Below, in pieces: positions 1-6,740 of a DNA stretch of 18,066 nt. The stretch comes from SIG480 sp045595605 (lineage in GTDB: Bacteria > Bacillota > Clostridia > Oscillospirales > JAAYXM01). How positions within the stretch are numbered: position 1 is the stretch's first letter; each line of letters starts with the position of its first letter. The translations under genes and the position numbers were made by a program. The stretch is taken from assembly GCA_045595605.1 (NCBI GenBank), contig JAZOAS010000159.1, positions 1 to 18,066 of the forward strand, in the 5' to 3' direction. The notes under the pieces are model-generated. The model ran no database searches and was not told the DNA's origin. It saw only the letters and a program-made list of their open reading frames with translations.

Positions 1-69
1 TAATGATATTGTATCACATTTTATATGTAATGGCAAAAAAATTTTTAAGGAATAAAATATAAAAAAGTA

Positions 70-98
70 TTTACTTTTTCTGAAAGATGTGTTAGAAT
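70..98 (+). promoter_or_regulatory. Predicted sigma-A promoter of rpsO-pnp
   Basis: A -35-like TTTACT at 70-75 and a -10-like TAGAAT at 93-98 are separated by 17 bases. A start near 105 would give rpsO a leader of about 125 bases. The AT-rich stretch 1-69 upstream holds no open reading frame that I can support. Confidence 0.6.
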
Positions 99-114
99 AA
101 TTGAACATGCTAAA

Positions 115-227
115 GTGCCGTAATTTCGGCATGCACCCGTTTCGCAGTTTTCGGATACAACGCCCGTATTTCGGGGAGTTCACCCGCCGAATACTTCGAA
201 ACAGGGAAAATAAGAAAGAAAGGTGAA
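115..227 (+). promoter_or_regulatory. Structured rpsO leader, probable S15 autoregulatory element
   Basis: A small hairpin (115-120 with 127-132) precedes a long helix: 136-138 pairs with 204-206 and 139-144 with 197-202, with A203 bulged. It encloses a second hairpin made of 166-170/190-194, 172-174/187-189 and 175-176/184-185. The apical loop of that hairpin contains TTCACC (179-184), an exact complement of GGTGAA (222-227), which includes the Shine-Dalgarno of rpsO. Loop-to-SD pairing would form a pseudoknot hiding the ribosome binding site. S15 is known in several bacteria to bind its own structured leader and repress translation, and in E. coli it does so through a pseudoknot. The pairings are read directly from the sequence; S15 binding is inference. 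Confidence 0.65.
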
Positions 228-231
228 GAAA

Positions 232-498
232 ATGATTCTCAAGGAAAAGAAGACAGAGGTTATCGCAAATAACCGTCTCCACGAGACCGACACAGGTTCT
301 CCGGAGGTACAGATTGCAGTTCTTACAGAGCGTATCGCAGAGCTCACAGAGCACCTCAAGGTACACCATAAGGACAACCACAGCCGCCGCGGCCTTCTTA
401 AGATGGTTGGTCGTCGTCGCAGCCTTCTCAATTACCTTCAGAAGAAGGACATTGAGCGCTACCGTGCAATCGTAGCAAAACTCGGACTCCGTAAGTAG
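232..498 (+). CDS. rpsO: 30S ribosomal protein S15
   Basis: Primary binding protein of the 16S rRNA central domain, needed early in 30S assembly and contributing to an intersubunit bridge. The 88-residue product matches the usual 88-89 residues. It carries the conserved DTGSPEVQ segment (residues 20-27) and the HHKDNHSRRGL segment, with His41, Asp48 and Ser51 at the positions known to contact 16S rRNA. I chose ATG at 232, six bases after the Shine-Dalgarno AGGTG at 221-225. An in-frame GTG at 223 would sit inside that Shine-Dalgarno and add three unconserved residues. The gene leads the classic rpsO-pnp pair. Its leader looks autoregulatory (see 115-227). Confidence 0.97.
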   Translation: MILKEKKTEVIANNRLHETDTGSPEVQIAVLTERIAELTEHLKVHHKDNHSRRGLLKMVGRRRSLLNYLQKKDIERYRAIVAKLGLRK

Positions 499-510
499 TC
501 AGAAAAAGGT

Positions 511-536
511 CCCCCGGACGGAGCTCCGTCCGGGGG
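511..536 (+). repeat. 26-bp perfect palindrome between rpsO and pnp
   Basis: An 11-bp, almost all G/C stem (511-521 with 526-536) closes a four-base AGCT loop, 12 bases after the rpsO stop. No T-run follows on the + strand (the next bases are ATAAAAATTC), so it is not a standard intrinsic terminator. The run AGAAAAAGG before it would give a U-rich tail only on the - strand. In the homologous E. coli locus, an rpsO terminator and an RNase III processing hairpin occupy this gap. A role in processing, partial termination or protection of the rpsO mRNA 3' end is inferred. Confidence 0.6.
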
Positions 537-549
537 ATAAAAATTCTAA

Positions 550-649
550 AGCTTTTTCGCTGATGGTTTTGTTTAGCAATTGGAGCTTTCGCCAAAAAAA
601 AGTTTGACGGCGGCTGCAAATGCTAAACCCAAAGCGAAAAAGCTCCAAT
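550..649 (+). promoter_or_regulatory. pnp leader with two mutually exclusive helices
   Basis: Structure A pairs 550-561 with 633-644 (12 perfect base pairs) and nests 571-578 with 621-628 (8 perfect base pairs). Structure B pairs 579-589 with 639-649 (11 perfect base pairs) and may extend by 590-592 with 634-636 after a two-base bulge. They share 634-644, so only one can form. The pnp Shine-Dalgarno (658-662) lies nine bases downstream. There is no terminator-like U tract, so a translational or RNA-processing switch fits better than transcription attenuation. In E. coli, pnp autoregulates through RNase III cleavage of a leader stem; the analogy here is inference. Confidence 0.6.
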
Positions 650-672
650 CTATAAAAAAGGAGCGAAGAAAA

Positions 673-2808
673 ATGAAAAAAATGGTTTTCTCAAAAAACA
701 GACAGTTTGAGACAGAGCTCGCAGGCAGAAAACTTACAGTAGAAACAGGTAAGATGGCCGGCCTTGCAAACGGTTCATGTCTCGTCCGCTACGGCGAAAC
801 CGTAGTCCTCGTTACTGCAACTGCTTCGGACAAGCCGCGCGCAGGTATCGACTTCTTCCCGCTTGCAGTTGACTTTGAAGAGCGCCTTTACTCAGTAGGT
901 CGTATCCCGGGTAGCTTTATGCGCCGTGAGGGTCGTCCGAGCGAGCGCGCTATCCTCACATCACGCCTCATCGACAGACCTATCCGTCCGCTCTTCCCGA
1001 AGGACCTTCGCAACGATGTTGCAGTTTCTATCACAGTCCTTTCTGTTGATAACGACAATGCACCTGAAATTGCAGGTATGATCGGTACTTCAATCGCGCT
1101 TTCAATCTCTGATATTCCGTGGAACGGTCCGATTGCCGGCGTTTCTATCGGTTATGTTGACGGTCAGTATGTCGTTAACCCGACATCTTCTGAGCGTGAG
1201 AAGAGCACTCTCAACCTTACCGTTGCAGGTACAAAGGCTAAGGTTGTTATGATCGAAGCAGGTGCTCAGCAGATTCCGGAAGATGTTATGTACGACGGAA
1301 TCATGCTTGCTCACGAAGAGATTAAGAAGATTGTTGATTTCATCTCAGGTATTCAGGCTGAAATCGGTCTTGAGAAGTTTGAGTATGAGCATGTAGAATT
1401 CAACGACGAGCTGTTCGAAGAGCTCAAGGCTAACATCCTTGACCGCGTCCGCGAGTGCATGGATACAGACGATAAGACAATCCGCGACAAGCGCCTCAAG
1501 GTTCTCTCTGATGAGCTTGTTGAAGAATACATCGAAAAGTACCCTGATATGGAGCAGTTCCTTGGCGAGTGCCTCTACAAGCTCCAGAAGATAGTTGTAA
1601 GACAGTGGCTTCTTGAGGGCAAGCGCGTTGACGGCCGTGCTCTTGATGAAATCCGCCCGCTTGCTGCTGAAGTCGGAGTTCTTCCGAGAACTCACGGTAG
1701 CGGTATGTTCACCCGCGGTCAGACTCAGGTTCTCACAGTTGCAACTCTCGGTACTATCGCTGACCAGCAGAAGCTTGACACAATCTACGAAGAAGAGTTC
1801 AAGAGATATATCCACCACTACAACTTCCCGTCATACTCTGTCGGTGAAGCTCGTCCGAGCCGTGGCCCCGGTCGCCGCGAAATCGGTCACGGTGCTCTTG
1901 CAGAGCGTGCTCTCGAGCCGGTTATCCCGAGCGAAGAAGAGTTCCCGTACAGCATCCGCCTTGTTTCTGAGGTTCTCAGCTCAAACGGCTCAACCTCACA
2001 GGGCTCAATCTGCGGTTCTACTCTTGCTCTTATGGATGCGGGTGTTCCGATCAAGGCTCCGGTTGCAGGTATCTCCTGCGGTCTTGTTACAGACGAGGAC
2101 AAGTGGCTTACATTCATCGATATCCAGGGCGTAGAAGACTTCTACGGCGATATGGACTTTAAGGTTGCTGGTACAAAAGCAGGTATCACAGCTATCCAGA
2201 TGGACCTCAAGACAGACGGTCTCACACCGGAAATCATCCGCTCAGCTCTTACAATCACACGCGATGCAAGATATCAGATTCTCGACGAGATTATGCTCCC
2301 CTGCATCGCTGAGCCGCGCGAAGAGCTTTCAAAGTACGCTCCGAAGATGCTCCATATGACAATCGATCCTGAAAAGATTCGCGATGTTATCGGTAAGGGT
2401 GGCAGCGTTATCCAGAAGATTGTTGCAGACACGGGCGCAAAGATTGACATTGATGATGACGGTAATGTTTACATCTCAGCTATCGATTCTGAAGCTTGCA
2501 AGAATGCAAAGAAGGTTATCGAGACTATCGTTTCCGACCCGGTTGTCGGCGAGCTTTATTACGGTAAGGTTGTCCGCATCATCCCGATTGGTGCTTTCGT
2601 TGAAATCGCTCCGGGAAAAGACGGTATGGTTCATATCTCAAAGCTTGAAAACCGCAGAGTTGAAAAGGTTGAGGATGTCCTCAATGTCGGCGATATGACA
2701 TGGGTAAAGTTCATGGGCATCGACGATAAGGGCAGAACAAACTTCTCCCGTAAGGATGCTTACAACGACCTCGCAAAGAAAGCTGAGGCAGAAGCACCTG
2801 CTGAATAA
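673..2808 (+). CDS. pnp: Polyribonucleotide nucleotidyltransferase (PNPase)
   Basis: Phosphorolytic 3'-5' exoribonuclease that degrades mRNA to nucleoside diphosphates and can run in reverse to add tails. It works as a cytoplasmic trimer, often in RNA degradosomes. The 711-residue product has the full architecture: first RNase PH-like domain (about 10-145), helical linker, second catalytic RNase PH-like domain (about 310-540) with the NGSTSQGSICGS and GDMDFKVAG segments (Asp493 and Asp495 in the latter), a KH domain with GKGG at 574-577, and an S1 RNA-binding domain from about 627 to 697. ATG 673 is preceded by AAGGAG at 657-662. An upstream in-frame TTG at 580 is rejected because it falls in the structured leader and adds unconserved residues. 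It is probably co-transcribed with rpsO and ends at a strong terminator. Confidence 0.97.
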   Translation: MKKMVFSKNRQFETELAGRKLTVETGKMAGLANGSCLVRYGETVVLVTATASDKPRAGIDFFPLAVDFEERLYSVGRIPGSFMRREGRPSERAILTSRLIDRPIRPLFPKDLRNDVAVSITVLSVDNDNAPEIAGMIGTSIALSISDIPWNGPIAGVSIGYVDGQYVVNPTSSEREKSTLNLTVAGTKAKVVMIEAGAQQIPEDVMYDGIMLAHEEIKKIVDFISGIQAEIGLEKFEYEHVEFNDELFEELKANILDRVRECMDTDDKTIRDKRLKVLSDELVEEYIEKYPDMEQFLGECLYKLQKIVVRQWLLEGKRVDGRALDEIRPLAAEVGVLPRTHGSGMFTRGQTQVLTVATLGTIADQQKLDTIYEEEFKRYIHHYNFPSYSVGEARPSRGPGRREIGHGALAERALEPVIPSEEEFPYSIRLVSEVLSSNGSTSQGSICGSTLALMDAGVPIKAPVAGISCGLVTDEDKWLTFIDIQGVEDFYGDMDFKVAGTKAGITAIQMDLKTDGLTPEIIRSALTITRDARYQILDEIMLPCIAEPREELSKYAPKMLHMTIDPEKIRDVIGKGGSVIQKIVADTGAKIDIDDDGNVYISAIDSEACKNAKKVIETIVSDPVVGELYYGKVVRIIPIGAFVEIAPGKDGMVHISKLENRRVEKVEDVLNVGDMTWVKFMGIDDKGRTNFSRKDAYNDLAKKAEAEAPAE

Positions 2809-2820
2809 TAAAGAATTAAG

Positions 2821-2852
2821 AAGCCTTTCGGAATTTTCCGAAAGGCTTTTTT
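2821..2852 (+). terminator. Rho-independent terminator of pnp
   Basis: Inverted arms 2821-2833 and 2836-2848 are perfectly complementary and are followed by T-rich sequence (2847-2852, then GTTGT). It starts 12 bases after the pnp stop. The convergent phosphatase gene on the other strand ends at 2862, so the same hairpin may also help stop transcription from that side. Confidence 0.9.
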
Positions 2853-2861
2853 GTTGTATTA

Positions 2862-3323
2862 TTAAATAATCGTATTCAAAAACGCTTCGCAGCCCTCATA
2901 TATATCGCGGTAGGTGACATCAAAGTTTCCGCAGTACCACGGGTCTGCAACATCGCGCGCGTTTCCGGTGAAGCTCATAAGCTTTTTAACTTTTTTCTCG
3001 GGGTCGGAGGGGAAAATGCGGGTGATGTTTCGTATATTGCGCTCGTCCATGCAGAGAAAATAGTCGTATTTATCGTAATCGTCGCGGCGGAGAAGCGTTG
3101 CGCGCTTATTATCGTCATACAGTCCGTGTTTCGCAAGCTCGGCACGGGCGGGAGGGTAAATCGGGTTGCCGATGCCGTTCCATATTTCCTCTGTGCTTGT
3201 TGCGCTTGAGGAGATAATAAAATCATCTTCTATTCCGCGCTTTTTAACCATATCCTTTAAAATAAGCTCTGCCATGGGAGAACGGCAAATGTTGCCGTGG
3301 CAGACGAACATAACTCTTGTCAT
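2862..3323 (-). CDS. Low-molecular-weight protein tyrosine phosphatase
   Basis: Predicted cytoplasmic phosphatase for phosphotyrosine or, as in Gram-positive YwlE, phosphoarginine. The 153-residue product starts with the family P-loop CHGNICRS: nucleophile Cys8, phosphate-binding Arg14 and Ser15. It carries the general-acid Asp127 in an ADPWY motif near the C-terminus, and the DERN segment typical of the family. Length matches the usual 150-160 residues. Start ATG at 3323 has an AGGAG about seven bases upstream. It lies 12 bases after the stop of mntP and is almost certainly co-transcribed with it. The substrate cannot be told from sequence. Neither a tyrosine kinase nor an arginine kinase is nearby. 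Confidence 0.92.
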   Translation of the reverse strand: MTRVMFVCHGNICRSPMAELILKDMVKKRGIEDDFIISSSATSTEEIWNGIGNPIYPPARAELAKHGLYDDNKRATLLRRDDYDKYDYFLCMDERNIRNITRIFPSDPEKKVKKLMSFTGNARDVADPWYCGNFDVTYRDIYEGCEAFLNTII

Positions 3324-3335
3324 AGAAAAGCTCCT

Positions 3336-3920
3336 TTAAAAAATGCCTTTGATAAAAATTTCAAGTCCAATAAATATGAGAATGGCTCCGCCAAGGATGC
3401 CTGCTTTTCCGGAAAGCTTGTCCCCTGCGGTTTTGCCGATAACAACGCCAAAAGAGCAGATGACAAATGTGACGGAGGCTATGATGAGCGCAGAGATAAG
3501 TGCCTCAATAAAGCCATACTCGGCGGTGGTGAATCCGACGGAAAGCGCGTCAATTGAAGTGGCAACACCCTGAATCAAAAGTGTTGAAAAACCGAGTTTT
3601 TTGGAGGAAAATTCGGACTTTTCATCACTTTTTGCCTCGCGAATCATATTTATACCGATAAAGCAAAGAAGAATAAGAGCTATCCACGGTATGAACCTCT
3701 CAAAAACCGAGAAGACGGTCACGATAGTATGTACGCAACCCCAGCCGATAAGGGGCATAAGTGCCTGAAAAAAGGCGAAGACTGCGGCGATTGAAAAAAC
3801 CTTCCTGCGAGTCATTCCCGGCTCATTGAGCCCGTTTGCAACAGAGACTGAAAACGCGTCCATCGCAAGCCCTGCGCCAAGCAGGAAGCTGTTGAAAAAG
3901 AATAGAGGAGAAAGGTGCAT
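3336..3920 (-). CDS. mntP: MntP-type manganese efflux pump
   Basis: Membrane exporter that lowers cytoplasmic Mn2+; the family was formerly DUF204. The 194-residue product has about six hydrophobic segments in two repeated halves. Each half carries the signature acidic residue: Asp21 in GLAMDAFSVSVANG and Asp124 in GVATSIDALSVGF, matching the two essential aspartates known in E. coli MntP. I chose ATG at 3920 because GGAGG (3926-3930 on this strand) sits just upstream. A longer reading from GTG at 3965 would begin upstream of the predicted transcription start. First gene of an operon with the downstream phosphatase. The leader is only about 30 bases, too short for the yybP-ykoY manganese riboswitch often found before mntP. 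Confidence 0.92.
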   Translation of the reverse strand: MHLSPLFFFNSFLLGAGLAMDAFSVSVANGLNEPGMTRRKVFSIAAVFAFFQALMPLIGWGCVHTIVTVFSVFERFIPWIALILLCFIGINMIREAKSDEKSEFSSKKLGFSTLLIQGVATSIDALSVGFTTAEYGFIEALISALIIASVTFVICSFGVVIGKTAGDKLSGKAGILGGAILIFIGLEIFIKGIF

Positions 3921-3955
3921 AAAAACCTCCGAAATAACGCTATATTGTTTAAATA

Positions 3956-3984
3956 AGTATAGCACCGGTTAAATTTCTTGTCAA
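3956..3984 (-). promoter_or_regulatory. Promoter of mntP-phosphatase operon
   Basis: On the - strand, a perfect TTGACA (3979-3984) and a TATACT (3956-3961) are 17 bases apart, placing the start near 3949. The octamer TTGTCAAA (+ strand), which contains the -35 box, is repeated 16 bases away at 3994-4001. This is a candidate, but unproven, regulator-binding arrangement. Confidence 0.8.
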
Positions 3985-4008
3985 ACGAAAAATTTGTCAA
4001 AAAAACAC

Positions 4009-4037
4009 TTTACAAATGTGAATGGGTGAGCTATAAT
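4009..4037 (+). promoter_or_regulatory. Promoter of the antiporter gene
   Basis: TTTACA at 4009-4014 and a perfect TATAAT at 4032-4037 are spaced by 17 bases. The start would be near 4044, leaving a leader of about 30 bases. It lies back to back with the divergent mntP promoter: the two -35 boxes are 24 bases apart. Confidence 0.85.
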
Positions 4038-4075
4038 CTATAAGGTTTGTTAATTCTATAAAAGGAGCGAGAACA

Positions 4076-5392
4076 ATGAATGTTTTATTATCGGTTTCAG
4101 TAGCCTTGCTTGCAGGGCTTTTGATGACGAGAGCGTTTAAGAAATTGAAACTTCCGTCAGTTACGGCATACCTCATTGCAGGTGTTCTTATCGGTCCGTA
4201 CTGCATCGGTCGCCTTGGAATCCCGAGTCTTGGTTTTGCAGATTTTCATCAGGTCGAAGCCCTTGCCATTATTTCTGAGGTCGCCCTCGGCTTTATCGCG
4301 TTTTCAATAGGAAGCGAGTTCCGCGTTTCTGAGCTTAAGAAGACAGGAAAGCAGGCGCTTGTTATCGGTATTGTTCAGGCGCTTGTTGCAACGCTCTTTG
4401 TTGATATTGCACTTTGGGTAGTTCATGTTATGATGCCGGATAAGCTTTCAATGGCTCAGGCGATTACACTTGGTGCGATTGCGACAGCGACTGCTCCTGC
4501 GGCGACACTTATGGTTGTCCGTCAGTATAAGGCGAAGGGCCCGCTTACAAGCCTTCTTCTCCCGATTGTTGCGCTTGACGATGCTGTTGGTCTTATCGTT
4601 TTTGCAGTTTCCTTCGGTATTGCAAAGACACTTGCTGCGGCTGAGGCAATTAATGTAATTTCGGTTTTCGTTACACCGATTGTAGAAATCGTCGCTTCTC
4701 TCGGTCTCGGTGCGATTATGGGCTGGCTTCTTACTCAGCTTGAAAAAATGTTCAACTCGAACACGAACCGTCTTAATATGACAATCGCGTTTGTTCTTCT
4801 TACAGCAGCGCTTTCAACGCTCAAGTTTGATATTCCGGTTGGTGATGTCAGCATTCATGTTGGCTTCTCATCTCTTCTCGTTTGCATGATGCTCGGAACC
4901 GTGTTCTGCAACATCTGCCCGCTTTCAGAGGACCTTATGGCGGCTACCGACAAGTGGACATCCCCGGTTTTCGCTCTCTTCTTTGTAATAAGCGGTGCAG
5001 AGCTTGAGCTCGGAGTTTTCGCCGATATCGCTATCGTCGGAATAGGTATTGTTTATATCATCTTCCGTTCACTCGGAAAGTATTTCGGAACATTAATGAG
5101 TGCGAAGGCAACAAAGTGCGAGCCGAACACATGCAAGTACCTCGGTATCACGCTTCTTCCGCAGGCTGGCGTTGCGCTCGGTATGTGTGCAATCGCTGCG
5201 GCAGAGTTCCCGGGACAGGGCGCTCTTATAAGAAACATAACTCTCTTTGCAGTTCTGATTTACGAGCTCTTCGGACCGGTATTCACCCGCTGGGCACTTA
5301 CCAAGGCAGGAGACATCAAGCCGATGTCGGATGAGGTTAAAAACCGCCGTGCAACAAAGCTTGCTCTTGCAAAGGAAAATAGAGAAAAGTAA
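4076..5392 (+). CDS. Cation:proton antiporter (CPA2/Kef-type membrane domain)
   Basis: Integral membrane exchanger predicted to swap H+ for Na+ or K+. The 438 residues are nearly all hydrophobic, about 12-13 membrane segments. The unwound-helix motif TATAPAAT lies at 137-144 and the ion-binding pair Asp168-Asp169 in the ALDDAVGL segment. A double Asp at this site marks electrogenic members in the CPA superfamily. LPQAGVALGM (361-370) also matches the family. There is no C-terminal TrkA-N/RCK regulatory domain; the protein ends in a short basic tail. ATG 4076 follows AAAGGAG at 4061-4067. The ion cannot be predicted from sequence. A ClC-family gene follows after a hairpin, suggesting a shared role in pH or ion homeostasis. 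Confidence 0.88.
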   Translation: MNVLLSVSVALLAGLLMTRAFKKLKLPSVTAYLIAGVLIGPYCIGRLGIPSLGFADFHQVEALAIISEVALGFIAFSIGSEFRVSELKKTGKQALVIGIVQALVATLFVDIALWVVHVMMPDKLSMAQAITLGAIATATAPAATLMVVRQYKAKGPLTSLLLPIVALDDAVGLIVFAVSFGIAKTLAAAEAINVISVFVTPIVEIVASLGLGAIMGWLLTQLEKMFNSNTNRLNMTIAFVLLTAALSTLKFDIPVGDVSIHVGFSSLLVCMMLGTVFCNICPLSEDLMAATDKWTSPVFALFFVISGAELELGVFADIAIVGIGIVYIIFRSLGKYFGTLMSAKATKCEPNTCKYLGITLLPQAGVALGMCAIAAAEFPGQGALIRNITLFAVLIYELFGPVFTRWALTKAGDIKPMSDEVKNRRATKLALAKENREK

Positions 5393-5399
5393 TTATGTG

Positions 5400-5424
5400 A
5401 AACCGGATGCGTCGCATCCGGTTT
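5400..5424 (+). terminator. Hairpin between antiporter and ClC genes
   Basis: An 11-bp perfect stem (5400-5410 with 5414-5424) has a three-base loop and is followed by only a weak T-rich run (TTTCTAATT). It starts seven bases after the antiporter stop and ends 20 bases before the ClC start. It may be a leaky terminator reducing ClC expression. No separate ClC promoter was found in the 51-base gap, so read-through seems likely. Confidence 0.6.
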
Positions 5425-5443
5425 CTAATTGGAGATAAAGAGA

Positions 5444-6682
5444 ATGGAAAGTCTTAAAAAAAACTGTATAAAGCTATGGATTTTTTTAAAGTGGTTTCTT
5501 ATAGCACTTCTTGTCGGAGGAATATGCGGTGCGGTTGGGTCAGTTTTTCATATATGTATCGACCTTGTAACCGAGCTTCGCTTTGAGCATAAGTGGGTAA
5601 TTCTTCTTCTTCCGCTTGGCGGTTTTGTGATTTTCGCGCTGTATAAGCTTGCAAAGACAAAGCTTGATACAAACCGCGTAATTGAGTCGATAAGAAGCGA
5701 AAACGATATCCCGTTTATTATGGCACCGCTTATCTTTGTAAGCACGATAATAACCCACCTCCTCGGCGGTTCTGCAGGCCGTGAGGGCGCGGCGCTTCAG
5801 CTTGGCGGAAGTATAGGGTACAACATTGGCCGCATTTTTAAGTTCGGCAAGGACGAGCTTCATGTGATTGTCATGACGGGAATGAGCGCGTTTTTCTCCG
5901 CTCTTTTCGGGACCCCGCTTACGGCTGCGTTTTTCGCACTTGAGGTTACGAGCGTCGGAATTATGCACTATTCAGGTCTTGTTCCGTGTATAGTTGCGGC
6001 GTATGCTGCGAGTGCTATTGCAAAACTAATGGGGCTTGCTCCGGTCGGATTTACTCTTCCGGTAAATGTTGACTTTACAGCGCTCAGTGTAGCTCAGACT
6101 GTGGGAATAGCTGTTCTTTGTGCAGTTCTCAGTGTTGCGTTCTGCGTTTCGCTTGAAAAGAGCGAGCACTATATGAAAAGACTCATAAAAAAAGACTATC
6201 TGCGCCCGATTATCGGCGGATTAGTAATAATTATACTTTCTCTCCTTGTCGGAAATCAGGACTATAACGGTGCGGGAATGCAGGTTATCGAGTCTGCAAT
6301 GCAGGGAAAGACCGTAGCGTTTGCATTTGTGCTCAAGATTATTTTTACGGCGGTTACAATAGCCTCGGGCTTCAAGGGTGGCGAGATTGTCCCGACCTTC
6401 TTTATCGGCTCAACATTTGGCTGTCTTGTAGCTCCGCTTTTCGGAATGGATGCGGCATTTGGTGCGGCGATAGGCTTTGTTGCGACCTTCTGCGGTGTTG
6501 TAAACTGCCCTGTTGCATCGATTATCCTTGCGCTTGAAGTGTTCGGAGCGTCAAACCTTCCGCTTCTCGCGATTGCCTGTGGCGTAAGCTATATGCTTTC
6601 GGGAAATTATGGGCTTTACAAGAGCCAGAAGATTATGTACTCAAAGTTTGAGACGAAGTTTATAAACAGCAGTACAAAATAA
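5444..6682 (+). CDS. ClC-family anion channel/transporter, CLC-F-like motifs
   Basis: Membrane protein of the ClC superfamily (Cl- or F- channels and anion/H+ antiporters). The 412-residue product has the gating-glutamate loop GGSAGREGAALQLGG (Glu114) and the second anion-site loop KGGEIVPTFFIG (311-322). The first selectivity motif, GSGIP in canonical Cl- transporters, is absent: the equivalent stretch around 74-80 reads LDTNRVI. From memory, the MAPL...THLLGGSAGREG and KGGE-x-x-P signatures resemble the fluoride-exporting CLC-F branch rather than E. coli ClcA. There are no C-terminal CBS domains. ATG 5444 is preceded by GGAG at 5431-5434; an upstream TTG (5429) overlaps that site. No fluoride riboswitch was recognised in front. 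Substrate therefore unresolved. Confidence 0.88.
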   Translation: MESLKKNCIKLWIFLKWFLIALLVGGICGAVGSVFHICIDLVTELRFEHKWVILLLPLGGFVIFALYKLAKTKLDTNRVIESIRSENDIPFIMAPLIFVSTIITHLLGGSAGREGAALQLGGSIGYNIGRIFKFGKDELHVIVMTGMSAFFSALFGTPLTAAFFALEVTSVGIMHYSGLVPCIVAAYAASAIAKLMGLAPVGFTLPVNVDFTALSVAQTVGIAVLCAVLSVAFCVSLEKSEHYMKRLIKKDYLRPIIGGLVIIILSLLVGNQDYNGAGMQVIESAMQGKTVAFAFVLKIIFTAVTIASGFKGGEIVPTFFIGSTFGCLVAPLFGMDAAFGAAIGFVATFCGVVNCPVASIILALEVFGASNLPLLAIACGVSYMLSGNYGLYKSQKIMYSKFETKFINSSTK

Positions 6683-6689
6683 TAAGGAC

Positions 6690-6726
6690 GAGAGCGTCGG
6701 TTTCAATTTAAACCGACGCTCTCTTT
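6690..6726 (+). terminator. Terminator after the ClC gene
   Basis: A 14-bp perfect stem (6690-6703 with 6710-6723), six-base loop, then TTTG. It lies seven bases after the ClC stop and 14 bases before the end of the convergent acetyltransferase gene, so it separates the two transcription units. Confidence 0.85.
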
Positions 6727-6740
6727 GTGATATGAAAAAA

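Noticed and set aside
580..672. Longer PNPase from an in-frame TTG at 580
   Set aside because: The extra 31 residues are unconserved and encoded by the structured leader. ATG 673 has a proper AAGGAG and gives the family's usual length.
1345..1818. 157-codon open frame on the - strand inside pnp
   Set aside because: It is antisense to conserved PNPase coding sequence, resembles no known family and has no ribosome binding site that I could see; a by-product of codon bias.
3921..3965. Longer MntP starting at GTG 3965
   Set aside because: It would start upstream of the predicted transcription start. ATG 3920 has a GGAGG and begins at the family N-terminus.
3921..4075. yybP-ykoY manganese riboswitch before mntP
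   Set aside because: The leader from the recognised promoter is about 30 bases, and no aptamer-like helices were found.
5393..5443. Fluoride (crcB) riboswitch before the ClC gene
   Set aside because: Only a simple hairpin is present; the conserved aptamer segments and pseudoknot are absent and the gap is too short.
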